In this document: positions 43,066 to 53,876 of the stretch, piece by piece | Position numbering within the stretch: position 1 is the first letter of the stretch | Layout: the number at the start of each line of letters is the position of its first letter | Assembly (NCBI GenBank): GCA_019113295.1 | Contig: DXHR01000030.1 | Span: forward strand, 1 to 61,947 | Length of the DNA stretch: 61,947 nt | From: Candidatus Salinicoccus stercoripullorum | Lineage (GTDB): Bacteria > Bacillota > Bacilli > Staphylococcales > Salinicoccaceae | Direction of reading: 5' to 3' | The notes under the pieces: generated by a model | Database searches by the model: none | What the model saw: only the letters and a program-made list of their open reading frames with translations | Told to the model about the DNA's origin: nothing | Position numbers and translations under genes: made by a program

Positions 43066-43989
43066 ATGGAAAATCTGCTTTTGATGGGGATACATGGCAG
43101 AATCGGCCAGCATCTGTACTATGAACTGAAAGACAGTTATAATCTGTTCGCCTTTTCAAGTCCGAACCAGGATGACAGCAACCTCGACATCACGCTTTTG
43201 AAAAACGATCTATTCATCCTGCCGGAAGTGGAAAAGGCACTTTCGGATATTGACGTCGTCATCTTTTTCGAAGATCCGATCATGCGGCTGAACCGTCTGA
43301 CACAGGGACGTTTCGAAGATCTGTATGTGCTGATTGCGGATAATGTCGCCCGGGCGTGTGAGATGAATGAGATTCATCAGATCATTTTCGTCGCGGATGA
43401 AGTCAGTCCGGATTATATGAAGGATGTACTCGGTGCATATGGCGCTGATGTGAATGTCACTTCCACACCGGTAAAAAGATACGGGAAGAACCTGTCATAC
43501 AAGACTTCGGACTACAACAACGTAAGGAGTGTGCAGCGGGCGCCGCTGCCGCCGGGCTGGACGGTGAAGGATGTTGGGCAGTATTATTTCGAATGGCTGG
43601 ATGAGATACTGTATGGACTGATCAATGTGGAATTTTCCGGCAGACTCATAAAAGTGCATTTTGCCAAGATCGGCAGCCCCGTCCTGGTCATCGAGTATGA
43701 CGGGGAAGCGAGCAGCAACGGGGTAGAAATCTACCGCATAAAAGGCGGGGGGCTGTCGAAAAGGGAACCGAACAAGACCCCGAGGCTCGAATTCCGTGCA
43801 CTTACCGGAAGGAACGAATTCATCATAGCATTGCACGATTTTGAACCGAAGCTGCCGTGGGCAGTCTACATGATGACACAGGCGCCGATACACAGCCTCA
43901 TCAACCGTATATACCAGGTGGAGATGATTATCAATACCGAAGCGCCGAGAAGCGAGTCAAAACAGCGCAAAAACGGACCGGGGAACTAA
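43066..43989 (+). CDS. NAD(P)-binding-fold protein, unknown
   Basis: 307 residues. The start (LLLMGIHGRIGQHLYYELKD) is a Rossmann-like nucleotide loop of the NmrA/epimerase type, followed by alternating strands (DVVIFFEDP, QIIFVADEVS). The C-terminal half (about residues 180-290) is beta-rich without clear family. No catalytic YxxxK is evident, so a sensor or atypical role is possible. Ribosome site GGAAGTGAG. Monocistronic before a terminator. Confidence 0.65.
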   Translation: MENLLLMGIHGRIGQHLYYELKDSYNLFAFSSPNQDDSNLDITLLKNDLFILPEVEKALSDIDVVIFFEDPIMRLNRLTQGRFEDLYVLIADNVARACEMNEIHQIIFVADEVSPDYMKDVLGAYGADVNVTSTPVKRYGKNLSYKTSDYNNVRSVQRAPLPPGWTVKDVGQYYFEWLDEILYGLINVEFSGRLIKVHFAKIGSPVLVIEYDGEASSNGVEIYRIKGGGLSKREPNKTPRLEFRALTGRNEFIIALHDFEPKLPWAVYMMTQAPIHSLINRIYQVEMIINTEAPRSESKQRKNGPGN

Positions 43990-43991
43990 AG

Positions 43992-44025
43992 AATCCCCCT
44001 CAGAATCGATCTGAGGGGGATTTGT
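43992..44025. terminator. Shared terminator before the LysM-CHAP gene
   Basis: A perfect 13-base stem (43992-44004 with 44010-44022), 5-base loop; between convergent genes. Confidence 0.85.
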
Positions 44026-44027
44026 CA

Positions 44028-44936
44028 CTAATGGATGAAATTGTGTCCGGATACTTGTGAAGAGCTGATTGTCCTGAAAGTCTTGACACCCTGGCCGCTG
44101 CCAAAGTTCATTTCAGAAACAAGGATGGAACCGTCGGAGTTGATTCTTTCAACTATTGCCACGTGGCCCATGCCCCAGGCGGAGTTTGTCCATGCATTTG
44201 CCTGCAGGATCGCGCCCACTGAAGGTTTACTGCTGACTGAATAGCCCTGGCTTCTTGCTGCGTCATCCCAGTTGGATGCATTGCCCCAGTTGTTGCCGAC
44301 CGGTTTGCCGAGCTGTTGGCGGCGTTCGAAAACGTACCACGTGCAGTCTCCCCAGTAGTAGTAGTTCTTACCGTATGATACGTTGGATGGTGATGGTGCA
44401 GATATTGACTGGCTTTTCGACTCCTCTTTCTTTCCGGACGCAGAAGAGTTGTCCGAAGAAGACTGAGAGCTGCTGGAACTTGATGAAGAGCTTCCGTTCA
44501 CATTAAGCCTCTGTCCCGGATAGATCAGGTGTGATGAAATGCTGTTGTTGTTCATCAGAGTCCTGTAGTTCATGCCGTGCGCCCTTGCAATGCTGCTGAG
44601 CGTGTCGCCGGCTTTTACAGTGTATGTACCGCCTGTCTGGCTGCTTGAACTGCTGGAATTGTTTGAACTGCTTGAACTGTTCGAGCTGCTTGATGAGGAA
44701 GATGAGCCTGCGGAGCCGCTTTTGCTCACTGTCAGTGTCTGGTTGATCATGATCAGATCTGAAGACAGGTTGTTCCATGATTTAAGCTGTGAAACTGATA
44801 CACCGTTTTCCTGGGAGATTTTCCAGAGTGTATCCCCGCCCTTTACTTTGTATGTAGATGATGCTTCGGCGTCGTCCGCCATGCCATAGGCAGCAAAAGC
44901 AGCTGTTGCCGTGAGGGCTGTGATGACTTTTTTCAT
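44028..44936 (-). CDS. LysM-CHAP cell-wall amidase (Sle1-like)
   Basis: 302-residue secreted cell-wall hydrolase. Signal peptide (KKVITALTATAAFAAYGMADDAEA), two LysM domains (YKVKGGDTLWKISQENGVSVSQLKSWN and YTVKAGDTLSSIARAHGMNYRTLMN, about residues 28-70 and 105-150) joined by serine-rich linkers, then a CHAP domain with catalytic Cys in YWGDCTWYV and His in GMGHVAIV. Sle1 of Staphylococcus has three LysM domains; this has two. ATG 44936 follows GGAGG. A WalR-type box lies about 130 bases upstream. Confidence 0.92.
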   Translation of the reverse strand: MKKVITALTATAAFAAYGMADDAEASSTYKVKGGDTLWKISQENGVSVSQLKSWNNLSSDLIMINQTLTVSKSGSAGSSSSSSSSNSSSSSNNSSSSSSQTGGTYTVKAGDTLSSIARAHGMNYRTLMNNNSISSHLIYPGQRLNVNGSSSSSSSSSQSSSDNSSASGKKEESKSQSISAPSPSNVSYGKNYYYWGDCTWYVFERRQQLGKPVGNNWGNASNWDDAARSQGYSVSSKPSVGAILQANAWTNSAWGMGHVAIVERINSDGSILVSEMNFGSGQGVKTFRTISSSQVSGHNFIH

Positions 44937-45064
44937 TTGATTTGTTATCCTCCGCGATTTCTAATAATATTATAAGTATTCTGGTATGTTTATGCTCAAA
45001 AATCTTCAGATGTCCGTGGTTCACTTTGAATATGATAGCAGATATGGGAAGATAATGGCGCATT

Positions 45065-45081
45065 TGTAATGCAATTGTAAT
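45065..45081 (+). promoter_or_regulatory. WalR-type box
   Basis: TGTAAT-gcaat-TGTAAT: two WalR hexamers with the standard 5-base spacer. It lies between the leftward amidase and the rightward Bax-inhibitor-like gene. Cell-wall hydrolases are the classic WalR targets. Confidence 0.75.
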
Positions 45082-45194
45082 ATAAATAAAATATTTGATG
45101 TATAGTCTGAAAATTCCAGTAATGAAAATGCTGTATTGAAATGTTAACTGGGGAAATTTCAGGGTAGTTAAAAATATATGAATGGAGGTATTGG

Positions 45195-45809
45195 ATGGCC
45201 AAATCAAAAAACCTCAAGATTGTATGGCTGTATTTTGCATATTACTGGGTGATTTTCGGCATCGGCACCTACTTCGGCCAGTATCTGCCTGAAGCATGGC
45301 GGCCGACGGCATCCATGGTCGTATTCGGCATCCTGATGATTTCCCTGTTCGTGCGCGGATTCAACCGCAGCGGACCGATCATCAGTCATATTTATGCAAT
45401 TCTGATCGGCCTGGTGTCCTATGGTCTGTTCGAATCATTCATAAAGGATTTCGGCCCCGGGGTATTCTACCGCATCGTACTGCTCGGGATACTTGTTTTC
45501 CTGTTCTTTGGCATCATCGGCTATTTTTTCCTGAGGGACATCACACACTGGGGCAGGTATTTATTCGTCGCGCTGCTGGTGCTGATCTTTGCATCACTGA
45601 TGAGCTTTTTTATCGATCTGCCGTATCTGCATCTCGGCATAACGATTGTGGGTCTCATCCTGTACGTGCTGTTCACGATGTATGACTTCAACAGGATGAA
45701 GAACAGGAAATTCTCCGAGAGGGAAATGGGCTTCAATCTGTTCATCAACCTGCTCATCATCATCAAACGCATGCTGAGACTGTACCGCTATATGAATAAA
45801 AACCGCTGA
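45195..45809 (+). CDS. Bax-inhibitor-1-like membrane protein
   Basis: 204 residues, about seven helices; the end (FTMYDFNRMKNRKFSEREMGFNLFINLLIIIKRM) resembles the BI-1/YetJ C-terminal helix, whose conserved Asp residues form the pH sensor. Calcium-leak channels in bacteria. Ribosome site TGGAGG. The match is by pattern only. Confidence 0.6.
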   Translation: MAKSKNLKIVWLYFAYYWVIFGIGTYFGQYLPEAWRPTASMVVFGILMISLFVRGFNRSGPIISHIYAILIGLVSYGLFESFIKDFGPGVFYRIVLLGILVFLFFGIIGYFFLRDITHWGRYLFVALLVLIFASLMSFFIDLPYLHLGITIVGLILYVLFTMYDFNRMKNRKFSEREMGFNLFINLLIIIKRMLRLYRYMNKNR

Positions 45810-45856
45810 GATGTTATATTATATAAAAGAAAACTGATTTGAAAGAAGATGAGAGT

Positions 45857-46576
45857 ATGGGAAGAAAATGGAATAACATTAAAGAGAAAAAGGCGCAGAA
45901 AGACCAGAGTACGAGCCGGGTGAATGCAAAATTCGGCCGTGAGATATATGTGGCGGCCAAAAAGGGGGAGCCGGACCCTGAAAGCAACCAGGCGCTCAAA
46001 GCGGTGCTGGACCGCGCGAAGACATATTCCGTGCCCCGGCATATCATCGACAAGGCGATTGACAAGGCCAAAGGCAGTGATGATGAATCATTCGATGAAC
46101 TGCGCTACGAAGGTTTTGGACCCGAAGGTTCCATGCTGATAGTGGACGCATTGACGAATAACGTCAACCGGACAGCTTCTGATGTACGGGCGGCCTTCGG
46201 TAAAAACGGCGGCAATATGGGTGTCAGCGGAGCGGTCAGCTATATGTTCGAATCCAGGGCGGTGTTCGTCTTTGAAGGATTCGATTCAGAAGAGACGATG
46301 ATGTATCTGATGGAGAACGATGTGGATGTTGAGGATGTCACTGAAGAGAACGGTTATACAGTTGTGTATGCAGTGACTCAGGCATTTCACGAAGTGAAGC
46401 GTGCCCTCGATGAAATGGGCGTCGATGAATATGAAGTCGCAGAGCATACGATGATTGCACAGAATGAGGTCAGCCTGGATGATGAAGCGCGTGAGCAGTT
46501 CGAGAAACTGGTCGAGGCACTGGATGATCTTGAAGATGTGTCGAACATCCATCATAACGTCAATCTGGGAGCTTAA
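45857..46576 (+). CDS. YebC/PmpR-family DNA-binding regulator
   Basis: 239 residues of the YeeN/YebC type: [42 protein letters not shown], then the C-terminal domain. The family regulates transcription or, as recently shown for some members, translation of proline stretches. ATG 45857 with a poor AGAAGAT site. Confidence 0.92.
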   Translation: MGRKWNNIKEKKAQKDQSTSRVNAKFGREIYVAAKKGEPDPESNQALKAVLDRAKTYSVPRHIIDKAIDKAKGSDDESFDELRYEGFGPEGSMLIVDALTNNVNRTASDVRAAFGKNGGNMGVSGAVSYMFESRAVFVFEGFDSEETMMYLMENDVDVEDVTEENGYTVVYAVTQAFHEVKRALDEMGVDEYEVAEHTMIAQNEVSLDDEAREQFEKLVEALDDLEDVSNIHHNVNLGA

Positions 46577-46596
46577 TATACAAGGGGGGAGAGCAT

Positions 46597-47370
46597 GTGG
46601 ATTTCGGATATGAAGGCAAAGTGGCGGTAATTACAGGATCGAGCAAGGGTATCGGGCGCGAAACAGCAAGCCAGCTGGCTTCACTCGGAGCGAAAGTAAT
46701 GCTTGTTGCCAGGGGTGAAGAAGACCTGATCAGGGCGAAGGAGGAAATTTCGGCGGCCGGTGAGGTGGACTACGTACAGGCGGATGTGACAGCAGATGAT
46801 GCAGCAGACAGGATCATTGAAAACACAATAAGCAGGTTCGGCAGGATCGATGTCCTCATCAATAACGCCGGCGGTTCGTTCGCGCGTCCGTTCGATACGC
46901 TTGAAATCTCCGACTGGGAGCAGGATATCGACCTCAAGCTGATGGCAGCAGTCAGGATGTCCAAAACAGCACTTCCATATCTTAAGGAGAGCGGCGGCGC
47001 AATACTCAACATGACGGCAGTGCTCGGCAAGACGCCGCCTGCCTCCTCCCTGCCGACCACTGTTTCCCGTGCAGCGGGGATGGCGATGACAAAAGCGATG
47101 AGCAAGGACCTCGGACAATATGGCATCCGGGTCAACACGGTGTGCATCGGTCTGATCAAAAGCGACCAGATCATGAAAAAATGGCAGAATGACGCGCCCG
47201 AATTGAGCTGGGAGGAATATTCCCGGCTTGATAAGCACAATATACCGCTCGGCCGTATCGGTGATACACATGAAGCGGCAAATGTCATTACGTTCCTGTG
47301 CTCGGACCTTGCATCATATGTAAGCGGGGCCGCTGTCAATATTGACGGGGGTTCCGGCCATGCATTGTAG
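46597..47370 (+). CDS. Short-chain dehydrogenase, atypical subgroup
   Basis: 257 residues. NADP loop ITGSSKGIGRETASQL and NNAGG are normal, but the catalytic YxxxK is replaced: the expected place reads SLPTTVSRAAGMAMTKA. This is known for a beta-ketoacyl-reductase-like subgroup and is not unusual. GTG 46597 after GGGGGGAGAG. A weak hairpin with T7 follows at about 47373-47397. Confidence 0.85.
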   Translation: MDFGYEGKVAVITGSSKGIGRETASQLASLGAKVMLVARGEEDLIRAKEEISAAGEVDYVQADVTADDAADRIIENTISRFGRIDVLINNAGGSFARPFDTLEISDWEQDIDLKLMAAVRMSKTALPYLKESGGAILNMTAVLGKTPPASSLPTTVSRAAGMAMTKAMSKDLGQYGIRVNTVCIGLIKSDQIMKKWQNDAPELSWEEYSRLDKHNIPLGRIGDTHEAANVITFLCSDLASYVSGAAVNIDGGSGHAL

Positions 47371-47538
47371 AAAAGACGCCGTAAGGCTTTTTTTCATTGG
47401 CAAATATATGATGGATTACAAGAAACAGACACTGCAGATGCCGGCTGATACATGATACCCGGCATTGAACAATGAAGACACCCCGGGCCATATCCCTTCA
47501 CATTCCTTCAGCAATTTCTGTATAATTGGGGGAAGGAG

Positions 47539-48084
47539 ATGAGTGTGATGAAGACCAAATATCTCGATAAAAGAGGGTGGAGACGTCTCCTCCAATCCGA
47601 TTACCATGAAAAGATCATCCAGTATGACGGTGAAAAGATACTTACAGGCATCATAGAGATAAAGGCAGTCCGGTCACCGCTTACGGTACCTATACTTAAT
47701 CAGGATGTATTGGTCTGTGATGCGGGTTTCCGCTGGCTGCAGATTCTGCCGGAGAGCCGCAATTACAGCATCACAGTGATGTATGATAAAGAGTGGAATA
47801 CCCTCCAGTACTATTTTGATATCAATTTTAAACATTTCCTGGAACCGGGAAATGCCCGGAGACAGGATATATACCTGGATGTCCTGGCATTGCCTGATGG
47901 CCGGTACGAGCTCGTGGACGAGGCGGACCTGAAGCGTGCACAAAAACGTGGGGAAGTGTCAAAGGAGCAGTTCGATTTTGCCTATGCGGCAGCATGCGAG
48001 GTAATGGATGAGCTGGAAAGGGATTTCGGCTGCTTCGAGAGAATGGCGTCACACTGTTTGGAACAACTGGATATGAAACGATGA
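47539..48084 (+). CDS. DUF402-family protein
   Basis: 181 residues of the DUF402 family: YYFDINFKHFLEPGNARRQDIYLDVLALPDGRYELVDEADL carries the conserved acidic core of the nucleoside-phosphate hydrolases (YtsP/FAU-1 type). ATG 47539 follows GGAAGGAGATG. Function in this organism unknown. Confidence 0.8.
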   Translation: MSVMKTKYLDKRGWRRLLQSDYHEKIIQYDGEKILTGIIEIKAVRSPLTVPILNQDVLVCDAGFRWLQILPESRNYSITVMYDKEWNTLQYYFDINFKHFLEPGNARRQDIYLDVLALPDGRYELVDEADLKRAQKRGEVSKEQFDFAYAAACEVMDELERDFGCFERMASHCLEQLDMKR

Positions 48085-48110
48085 AACGCCGGTCCGATGA
48101 CCGGCGTTTC
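48083..48110. terminator. Shared terminator, DUF402 gene and SDR
   Basis: A perfect 11-base stem (48083-48093 with 48100-48110), 6-base loop; between convergent genes. Confidence 0.85.
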
Positions 48111-48123
48111 ATAATGTTCATCC

Positions 48124-49002
48124 TTAACTTGTCATATAGTCCCCGCCGTTTATGTGGATGACCTGCCCGGTCATATAGCTTGCGTCAGGTGAGGCAAGGA
48201 ATACATAGGCGGGCCCGAGTTCCGACGGCTGACCGCGGCGTCCCATCGGTGAAGTGCCGCCGTGATGTTCCACTTTTTCGGCGCTGAAACTTGCCGGAAT
48301 AAGCGGGGTATAGATTGGACCGGGTGCGACTGCATTTACACGGATGCCTTTTTCTGCCAGATTGCCGGCGAGTGAACGTGTGAGCGAAGTGATGGCCCCG
48401 TTTGTTGCGGCGTAATCCATGAGGTCAGGCGAGCCGTTATATGCTGTAATGCTCGTCGTGTTGATGATGCTGTCGCCTTTTTCGAGATGGGGGAGGGCAG
48501 CCTGCGTCAGGAAGATGATGCCGTAGATGTTGGTTTCGAATGTCTCCCTTACCTGCTCCTCCGAAATGTCCAGGAAATCCGTAGTCGGATACTGCACGCC
48601 TGCATGGTTGACGAGGATGTTCAGCTTCCCGAATTTCTCGAGGGTGAAATCCACAAGTGCACTGCATTCCTCTTTCTGCTTCACATCAAATGGATAGATG
48701 GCGCATCGGACACCGTGGGCTTCGACCATTTCCTTCGTGTCTTCAGCGTCTTTGTGCTCGTCAAGGTAGGCGATGACGACATCCGCCCCTTCCTTTGCAT
48801 AGAGCAGTGCCACAGCACGGCCGATGCCGGAATCGCCGCCGGTGATTATGGCTGTCTTATCCTTCAGTTTCCCGCTGCCTTTATAGTACTCCGCCTCGTA
48901 TAGCGGTTTGGGATCCATTTCCCGCTCAAAACCGGGCTGCCGATCCAGCGTGTAGCCGTCAATCTGTTCGTCTATTTTCTCGAATTTGTTCTTCTCTGCC
49001 AT
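48124..49002 (-). CDS. YhdF/YhxC-type short-chain dehydrogenase with altered active site
   Basis: 292 residues of the general-stress SDR type with the extended N-terminus (PGFEREMDPKPLYEAEYYKGSGKL). NAD loop TGGDSGIGRAVA (residues 54-65); Ser184 (TTSITAYNG) and Tyr197 are normal, but the Lys four residues on is Asn201 (YAATN), and NNAG is NHAG (132-135). Lys normally orders cofactor and lowers the Tyr pKa, so activity may be reduced or changed. ATG 49002 or 49011. Confidence 0.88.
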   Translation of the reverse strand: MAEKNKFEKIDEQIDGYTLDRQPGFEREMDPKPLYEAEYYKGSGKLKDKTAIITGGDSGIGRAVALLYAKEGADVVIAYLDEHKDAEDTKEMVEAHGVRCAIYPFDVKQKEECSALVDFTLEKFGKLNILVNHAGVQYPTTDFLDISEEQVRETFETNIYGIIFLTQAALPHLEKGDSIINTTSITAYNGSPDLMDYAATNGAITSLTRSLAGNLAEKGIRVNAVAPGPIYTPLIPASFSAEKVEHHGGTSPMGRRGQPSELGPAYVFLASPDASYMTGQVIHINGGDYMTS

Positions 49003-49140
49003 TTTTAACATCAACTCCCGTTTTATTGTATGTGTAAGGCATATACCCATACAGTGCTGAATCCACACAAATTACAGCATGAAGATTGAAAGTGGCGGAA
49101 TTTATGATAAGATTTCCTTATGTATGAAAGGATGTTGGCC

Positions 49141-49998
49141 ATGAAAGTCGATGATTATAAACTACTGGTAACACTGGATGAAACGAAAACATTGAGGCGT
49201 GCTGCTGAAAAGCTGTTCATTTCCCAGCCTGCGGTCAGTCAGAGGTTGAAATCGATAGAGGATGAATGGGGAGTGAAAATCTTTGTCAGGACAAAAAAGG
49301 AACTTTACGTCACGGGCGAAGGGGAAAAGATCATCGAACACGCAAGAAGTGTGGTGGAGAAGGAATCGCTCGTAAAGGAATATATAAGGATCAACCAGAA
49401 TTCCATACAGGGTAACCTGTCCATCGGCGTGTCCTCTCTTATCGGCCATACCATACTGCCGGAAATCGTTGCGCAGTATCTGAATCTCTATCCGAATGTC
49501 AACATCAAGATCAAAGTGGGCTCCTCACAGCAGATCATTGAAGAACAGAATGACTTCCATATCTCGATCGTTCGCGGGAACCGCATGATGAACAAGCAGA
49601 ATGAACTGCTGTTCATCGACAAGCACTACCTTGTGACGCCGAAATCGAATGAAGGGGACAGGTCGCTCCCGATCATTGAGTTCCAGGCGGACCCCATCTA
49701 TTTGAGTGAAATAGAGCAGTTTTTTGAACAGCGCTTCAACCGGAAATATGACCCGCAGATTAAAGTCGATCAGATTGCAACATGCAGGGCATTGCTGCTC
49801 GAAGGCATCGGTGTGACTGTGCTTCCCGAAATTGTGCTGGATGATTTTGATGAGGACAAGTTCAATCTTGACGAAGTGCTCTTTGATGACCGGCCGATTA
49901 CAAGGGACACTTATATCGCATTTGATAACAGTGTGCTTGAACTGCCGCAGGTCAAAGCGTTCCTGACACTTGTCCGGACTTTTGTCAACGCCTCCTAA
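49141..49998 (+). CDS. LysR-family regulator
   Basis: 285 residues: N-terminal winged helix (LRRAAEKLFISQPAVSQRLKSIEDEWG) and a periplasmic-binding-like effector domain. ATG 49141 after AAAGGATG (GTG/ATG at 49120 has no site). Divergent from the SDR; precedes an MFS gene by 27 bases, which it may control. Confidence 0.88.
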   Translation: MKVDDYKLLVTLDETKTLRRAAEKLFISQPAVSQRLKSIEDEWGVKIFVRTKKELYVTGEGEKIIEHARSVVEKESLVKEYIRINQNSIQGNLSIGVSSLIGHTILPEIVAQYLNLYPNVNIKIKVGSSQQIIEEQNDFHISIVRGNRMMNKQNELLFIDKHYLVTPKSNEGDRSLPIIEFQADPIYLSEIEQFFEQRFNRKYDPQIKVDQIATCRALLLEGIGVTVLPEIVLDDFDEDKFNLDEVLFDDRPITRDTYIAFDNSVLELPQVKAFLTLVRTFVNAS

Positions 49999-50025
49999 AA
50001 CAAACTGAATGAAAGAATGGTATAA

Positions 50026-51234
50026 ATGATCAGAGACCTTTTTCAAATACAGAACTATAAACTTTTCCTGTTCAACATGACGCTCCTCGGCATGGCCGTC
50101 TCCCTGACTGCGCCTTTCCTGGTCATATTCATGACGGAGACACATGGCATGCCCACTTCCACATACGGTATTTTCATGGCGTTTGTTGCCGTTGGCAGCT
50201 TCTGCATGAATACGATAATAGGGAGGAAGAGTGACACTCTCAAATTTGACCGTAAATACCTGATACTCGGAGCACTTGTGATGATGGTCATCGCTTTCTC
50301 GACCTTCCTCGTCATCGGCAATGTCTGGCTGCTTGCACCTGCCTATATTCTGTTTGCAGCGCTCGGAGCACCTGCCATGCCGCAGCTGTATGCCTCGGCG
50401 CGTGAATCTATAAATGCGTACCGTTCGAGCCTTGCGGTGATGGCCAATACAGTCCTCCGGTCCATGTTTTCGTTCGGCTTCCTGTTCGGGCCTCTGATCG
50501 GCTCGGTGTTGCTTGGCATATACGGCTTCAAAGGACTGTTTTCCGGTACGGTCATCATGTTCATCGTCGTACTGGGACTGTCATTCTTCATCCGTCCGTC
50601 GGCTGGGAAAGTCGTGCCGGAAACGTCACTTGATATCATGAACTATGAAGAGCCCAAAGCGCCGAATCTGATGAAGAACATGATGCTTTTAATCCCTTTT
50701 TCAGCATTTACGATGCTTCATGTAGGACAATGGATGTACCTGCTCAACATGCCGCTGTACGTGACAAATTATCTGGGTGAATCGGAAAGTGCAGTGGGTA
50801 TACTCGCGAGTCTCTGCGCAGGGCTTGAAGTGCCCTTCATGATATTCATCGGCTATATTGCCGGCAGAGTAAGTGCAAAATCACTGCTTATTGCTGCGGG
50901 TTTTCTGGGAAGTATGTACTTCCTCTCCATAGGGATTTTCAACGACTTCACCATGATGGTGATCGGGCAGGTGCCGCTCGCTCTGTTCCTTGCAGTGCTC
51001 CTCGGTCTCGGCATCAGCTACTTCCAGGATCTGCTGCCGCAGTTTCCGGGGTACGCCTCGACACTGTTTGCCAATGCCATGATCATTGGCCAGCTGCTCG
51101 GCAATCTGCTCGGCGGCATGGCGAGTGACATGGTGGGACTGGAGAACTCATTCTTCATTTCCGGCGCATTTTTATTCGCGGCATTCATATTGTTTTTCTT
51201 CACTAAATCAGAAATTAGAAAAGGAGAAGTTTGA
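50026..51234 (+). CDS. MFS sugar-efflux-type transporter
   Basis: 402 residues, about 12 helices, resembling the sugar-efflux (SetA/SotB) and NorB-like group: GRKSDTLKFDRKYLI (motif A variant), a long central loop, and C-terminal GNLLGGMASDMVGLENSFF. ATG 50026 is near ATGAAAGAATGG; no strong site. Overlaps the next gene by one base. Confidence 0.82.
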   Translation: MIRDLFQIQNYKLFLFNMTLLGMAVSLTAPFLVIFMTETHGMPTSTYGIFMAFVAVGSFCMNTIIGRKSDTLKFDRKYLILGALVMMVIAFSTFLVIGNVWLLAPAYILFAALGAPAMPQLYASARESINAYRSSLAVMANTVLRSMFSFGFLFGPLIGSVLLGIYGFKGLFSGTVIMFIVVLGLSFFIRPSAGKVVPETSLDIMNYEEPKAPNLMKNMMLLIPFSAFTMLHVGQWMYLLNMPLYVTNYLGESESAVGILASLCAGLEVPFMIFIGYIAGRVSAKSLLIAAGFLGSMYFLSIGIFNDFTMMVIGQVPLALFLAVLLGLGISYFQDLLPQFPGYASTLFANAMIIGQLLGNLLGGMASDMVGLENSFFISGAFLFAAFILFFFTKSEIRKGEV

Positions 51235-51719
51235 TGGATATACTCTGGTGGATTATCATTGCAGCTTCGATCATACTTGGTTTTGCAGGACTGGTATTCC
51301 CCGTCCTGCCGTCCATACTCATGTTCTGGATCGGTTTTTTGGTGTTTCATTTCGCAGTGGACGCGGAGGCACTGTCATGGATGTTCTGGGTCATCGTGTT
51401 CATTCTGACGCTGCTCGTACTGTTCAGTGATTTCATAGCAAACAGCTACTTCGTCAAACGCTACGGCGGCACAAAACGCGGAGAATACGCGGCAATCGCC
51501 GGTGTCATCATCGGCATGTTCGTATACCCGCCGTTCGGTGTCATCTTCGTGCCGTTCGTCTTCGTATTGATTGTCGAGCTGATCGGTTCCAGGGATATGG
51601 AGCAGGCGTTCAAGGCTTCTCTCGGCTCTCTGTTTGCCTTCCTGTCCAGTACGGTATTCAACGCACTGATCTACGTATTCATGACAATCTGGTTCCTGCT
51701 TGATGCACTTGTCTTCTGA
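51234..51719 (+). CDS. DUF456 membrane protein
   Basis: 161 residues with four helices in the DUF456 arrangement (GFAGLVFPVLPSIL; GGTKRGEYAAIAGVIIGMFVYPPFGVIFVPF). Function unknown. ATG 51234 overlaps the transporter stop (TGATG); AAAGGAG site. Translationally coupled. Confidence 0.85.
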   Translation: MDILWWIIIAASIILGFAGLVFPVLPSILMFWIGFLVFHFAVDAEALSWMFWVIVFILTLLVLFSDFIANSYFVKRYGGTKRGEYAAIAGVIIGMFVYPPFGVIFVPFVFVLIVELIGSRDMEQAFKASLGSLFAFLSSTVFNALIYVFMTIWFLLDALVF

Positions 51720-51725
51720 TAATGG

Positions 51726-51767
51726 AAATACCGCCTGCACAGCTGATGTGTACAGGCGGTATTTTTT
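51726..51767. terminator. Shared terminator before the peptide-importer ATPase
   Basis: A 12-base stem (51726-51737 with 51753-51764) with extra inner pairs and T6. Confidence 0.88.
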
Positions 51768-52843
51768 AGTTTTTGGCTTCTTCGCGGTCCTTCGCGGTGC
51801 TTTCATCATCCATGCCCTCTTCGTCGAGGACTTTGCGGACATTCGTCATTTCATATTGCGCTTCATGTTTTCCCGCTTGGATATCAAGGGCATAGTGGCA
51901 TGCCACTGTGTGCTTGCCTTCATAGATTTCATCCTTGGCTTCCAGTACAGGGATCTCTTCACGGCATTTGTCCGTTGCGAATGGACACCTTGTATGGAAT
52001 CTGCAGCCCGACGGCGGATCGATTGGTGATGGTACATCCCCTCGCAGGAAGATGCGTTCTGATTTCTTTTTTGGGTTCGGCACCGGTATCGCAGACAGCA
52101 GAGCTTTCGTGTACGGGTGCTGAGGGTTTTCGAAAATGCTTTTCGTCTCACCCATCTCGACGATCTTACCCAGATACATGACGATGATCCTGTCGGAAAT
52201 ATGACGGACGACACCGAGGTCGTGAGCGATGAAGAGGAAAGTCAGATCCATTTCACGCTGCAGCCTTTTCAAAAGGTTCAGAACCTGAGCCTGGATGGAC
52301 ACATCCAATGCACTGACCGCCTCATCACAGATGATGAGCTTGGGGTTCACAGACAACGCCCTTGCAATGCCGATCCTCTGGCGCTGGCCGCCTGAGAACT
52401 CGTGGGGGAAGCGGTCGATCTGGTGTCTTTGGAGACCGACAGTCTCCATCAGTTCGATGATTTTGTCGTTGCGTTCCCTTTTCGGCACGACATTTTGGAT
52501 TTCCATCGCTTCATTCAGCGTCTGTCTTACTGTTTTACGCGGGTTGAGGGAGGCGTATGGATCCTGGAAGATAATCTGCATATCCGCCCTCATTTTGCGC
52601 ATATCGGCTTTGCTCAGTCCGAGAACATCCTGTCCGTCAAATTCGACGCTGCCTGCTGTCGGTTCGTCCAGTCTCAGAATGGCGCGGCCGGTGGTTGATT
52701 TACCACACCCCGATTCCCCGACGACCGACACAGTCTCCCCTTTGTTGATGGTGAATGAAATATCATCAACAGCTTTGACATGGTTGACAGTACGGCCGAG
52801 GAAGCCGCCTTTGATCGGGAAGTATTGTTTAAGGTTCTCCACC

Positions 52844-52866
<23 letters not shown>
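51766..52866 (-). CDS. Peptide ABC importer ATPase F (OppF/DppF)
   Basis: 366 residues: Walker A GESGCGKST, signature SGGQRQRIGIA, Walker B LIICDEAVSALD and the oligopeptide C-terminal domain (SGCRFHTRCPFATDKC). Energises uptake with OppD. ATG 52866, overlapping oppD by 23 bases, after AAGGGAG. Confidence 0.93.
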
Positions 52867-53860
<994 letters not shown>

Positions 53861-53876
53861 ATATGTCACTCCCAAC

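Noticed and set aside
44460..44720. Repetitive serine-coding tract that could look like a repeat array
   Set aside because: It is the low-complexity linker of the LysM-CHAP protein; unit length and spacing vary, so it is not CRISPR or a satellite.
46597..47370. SDR without YxxxK as a novelty
   Set aside because: A recognised beta-ketoacyl-reductase-like subgroup lacks the tetrad at this place, so it is not new, unlike the change in the other SDR.
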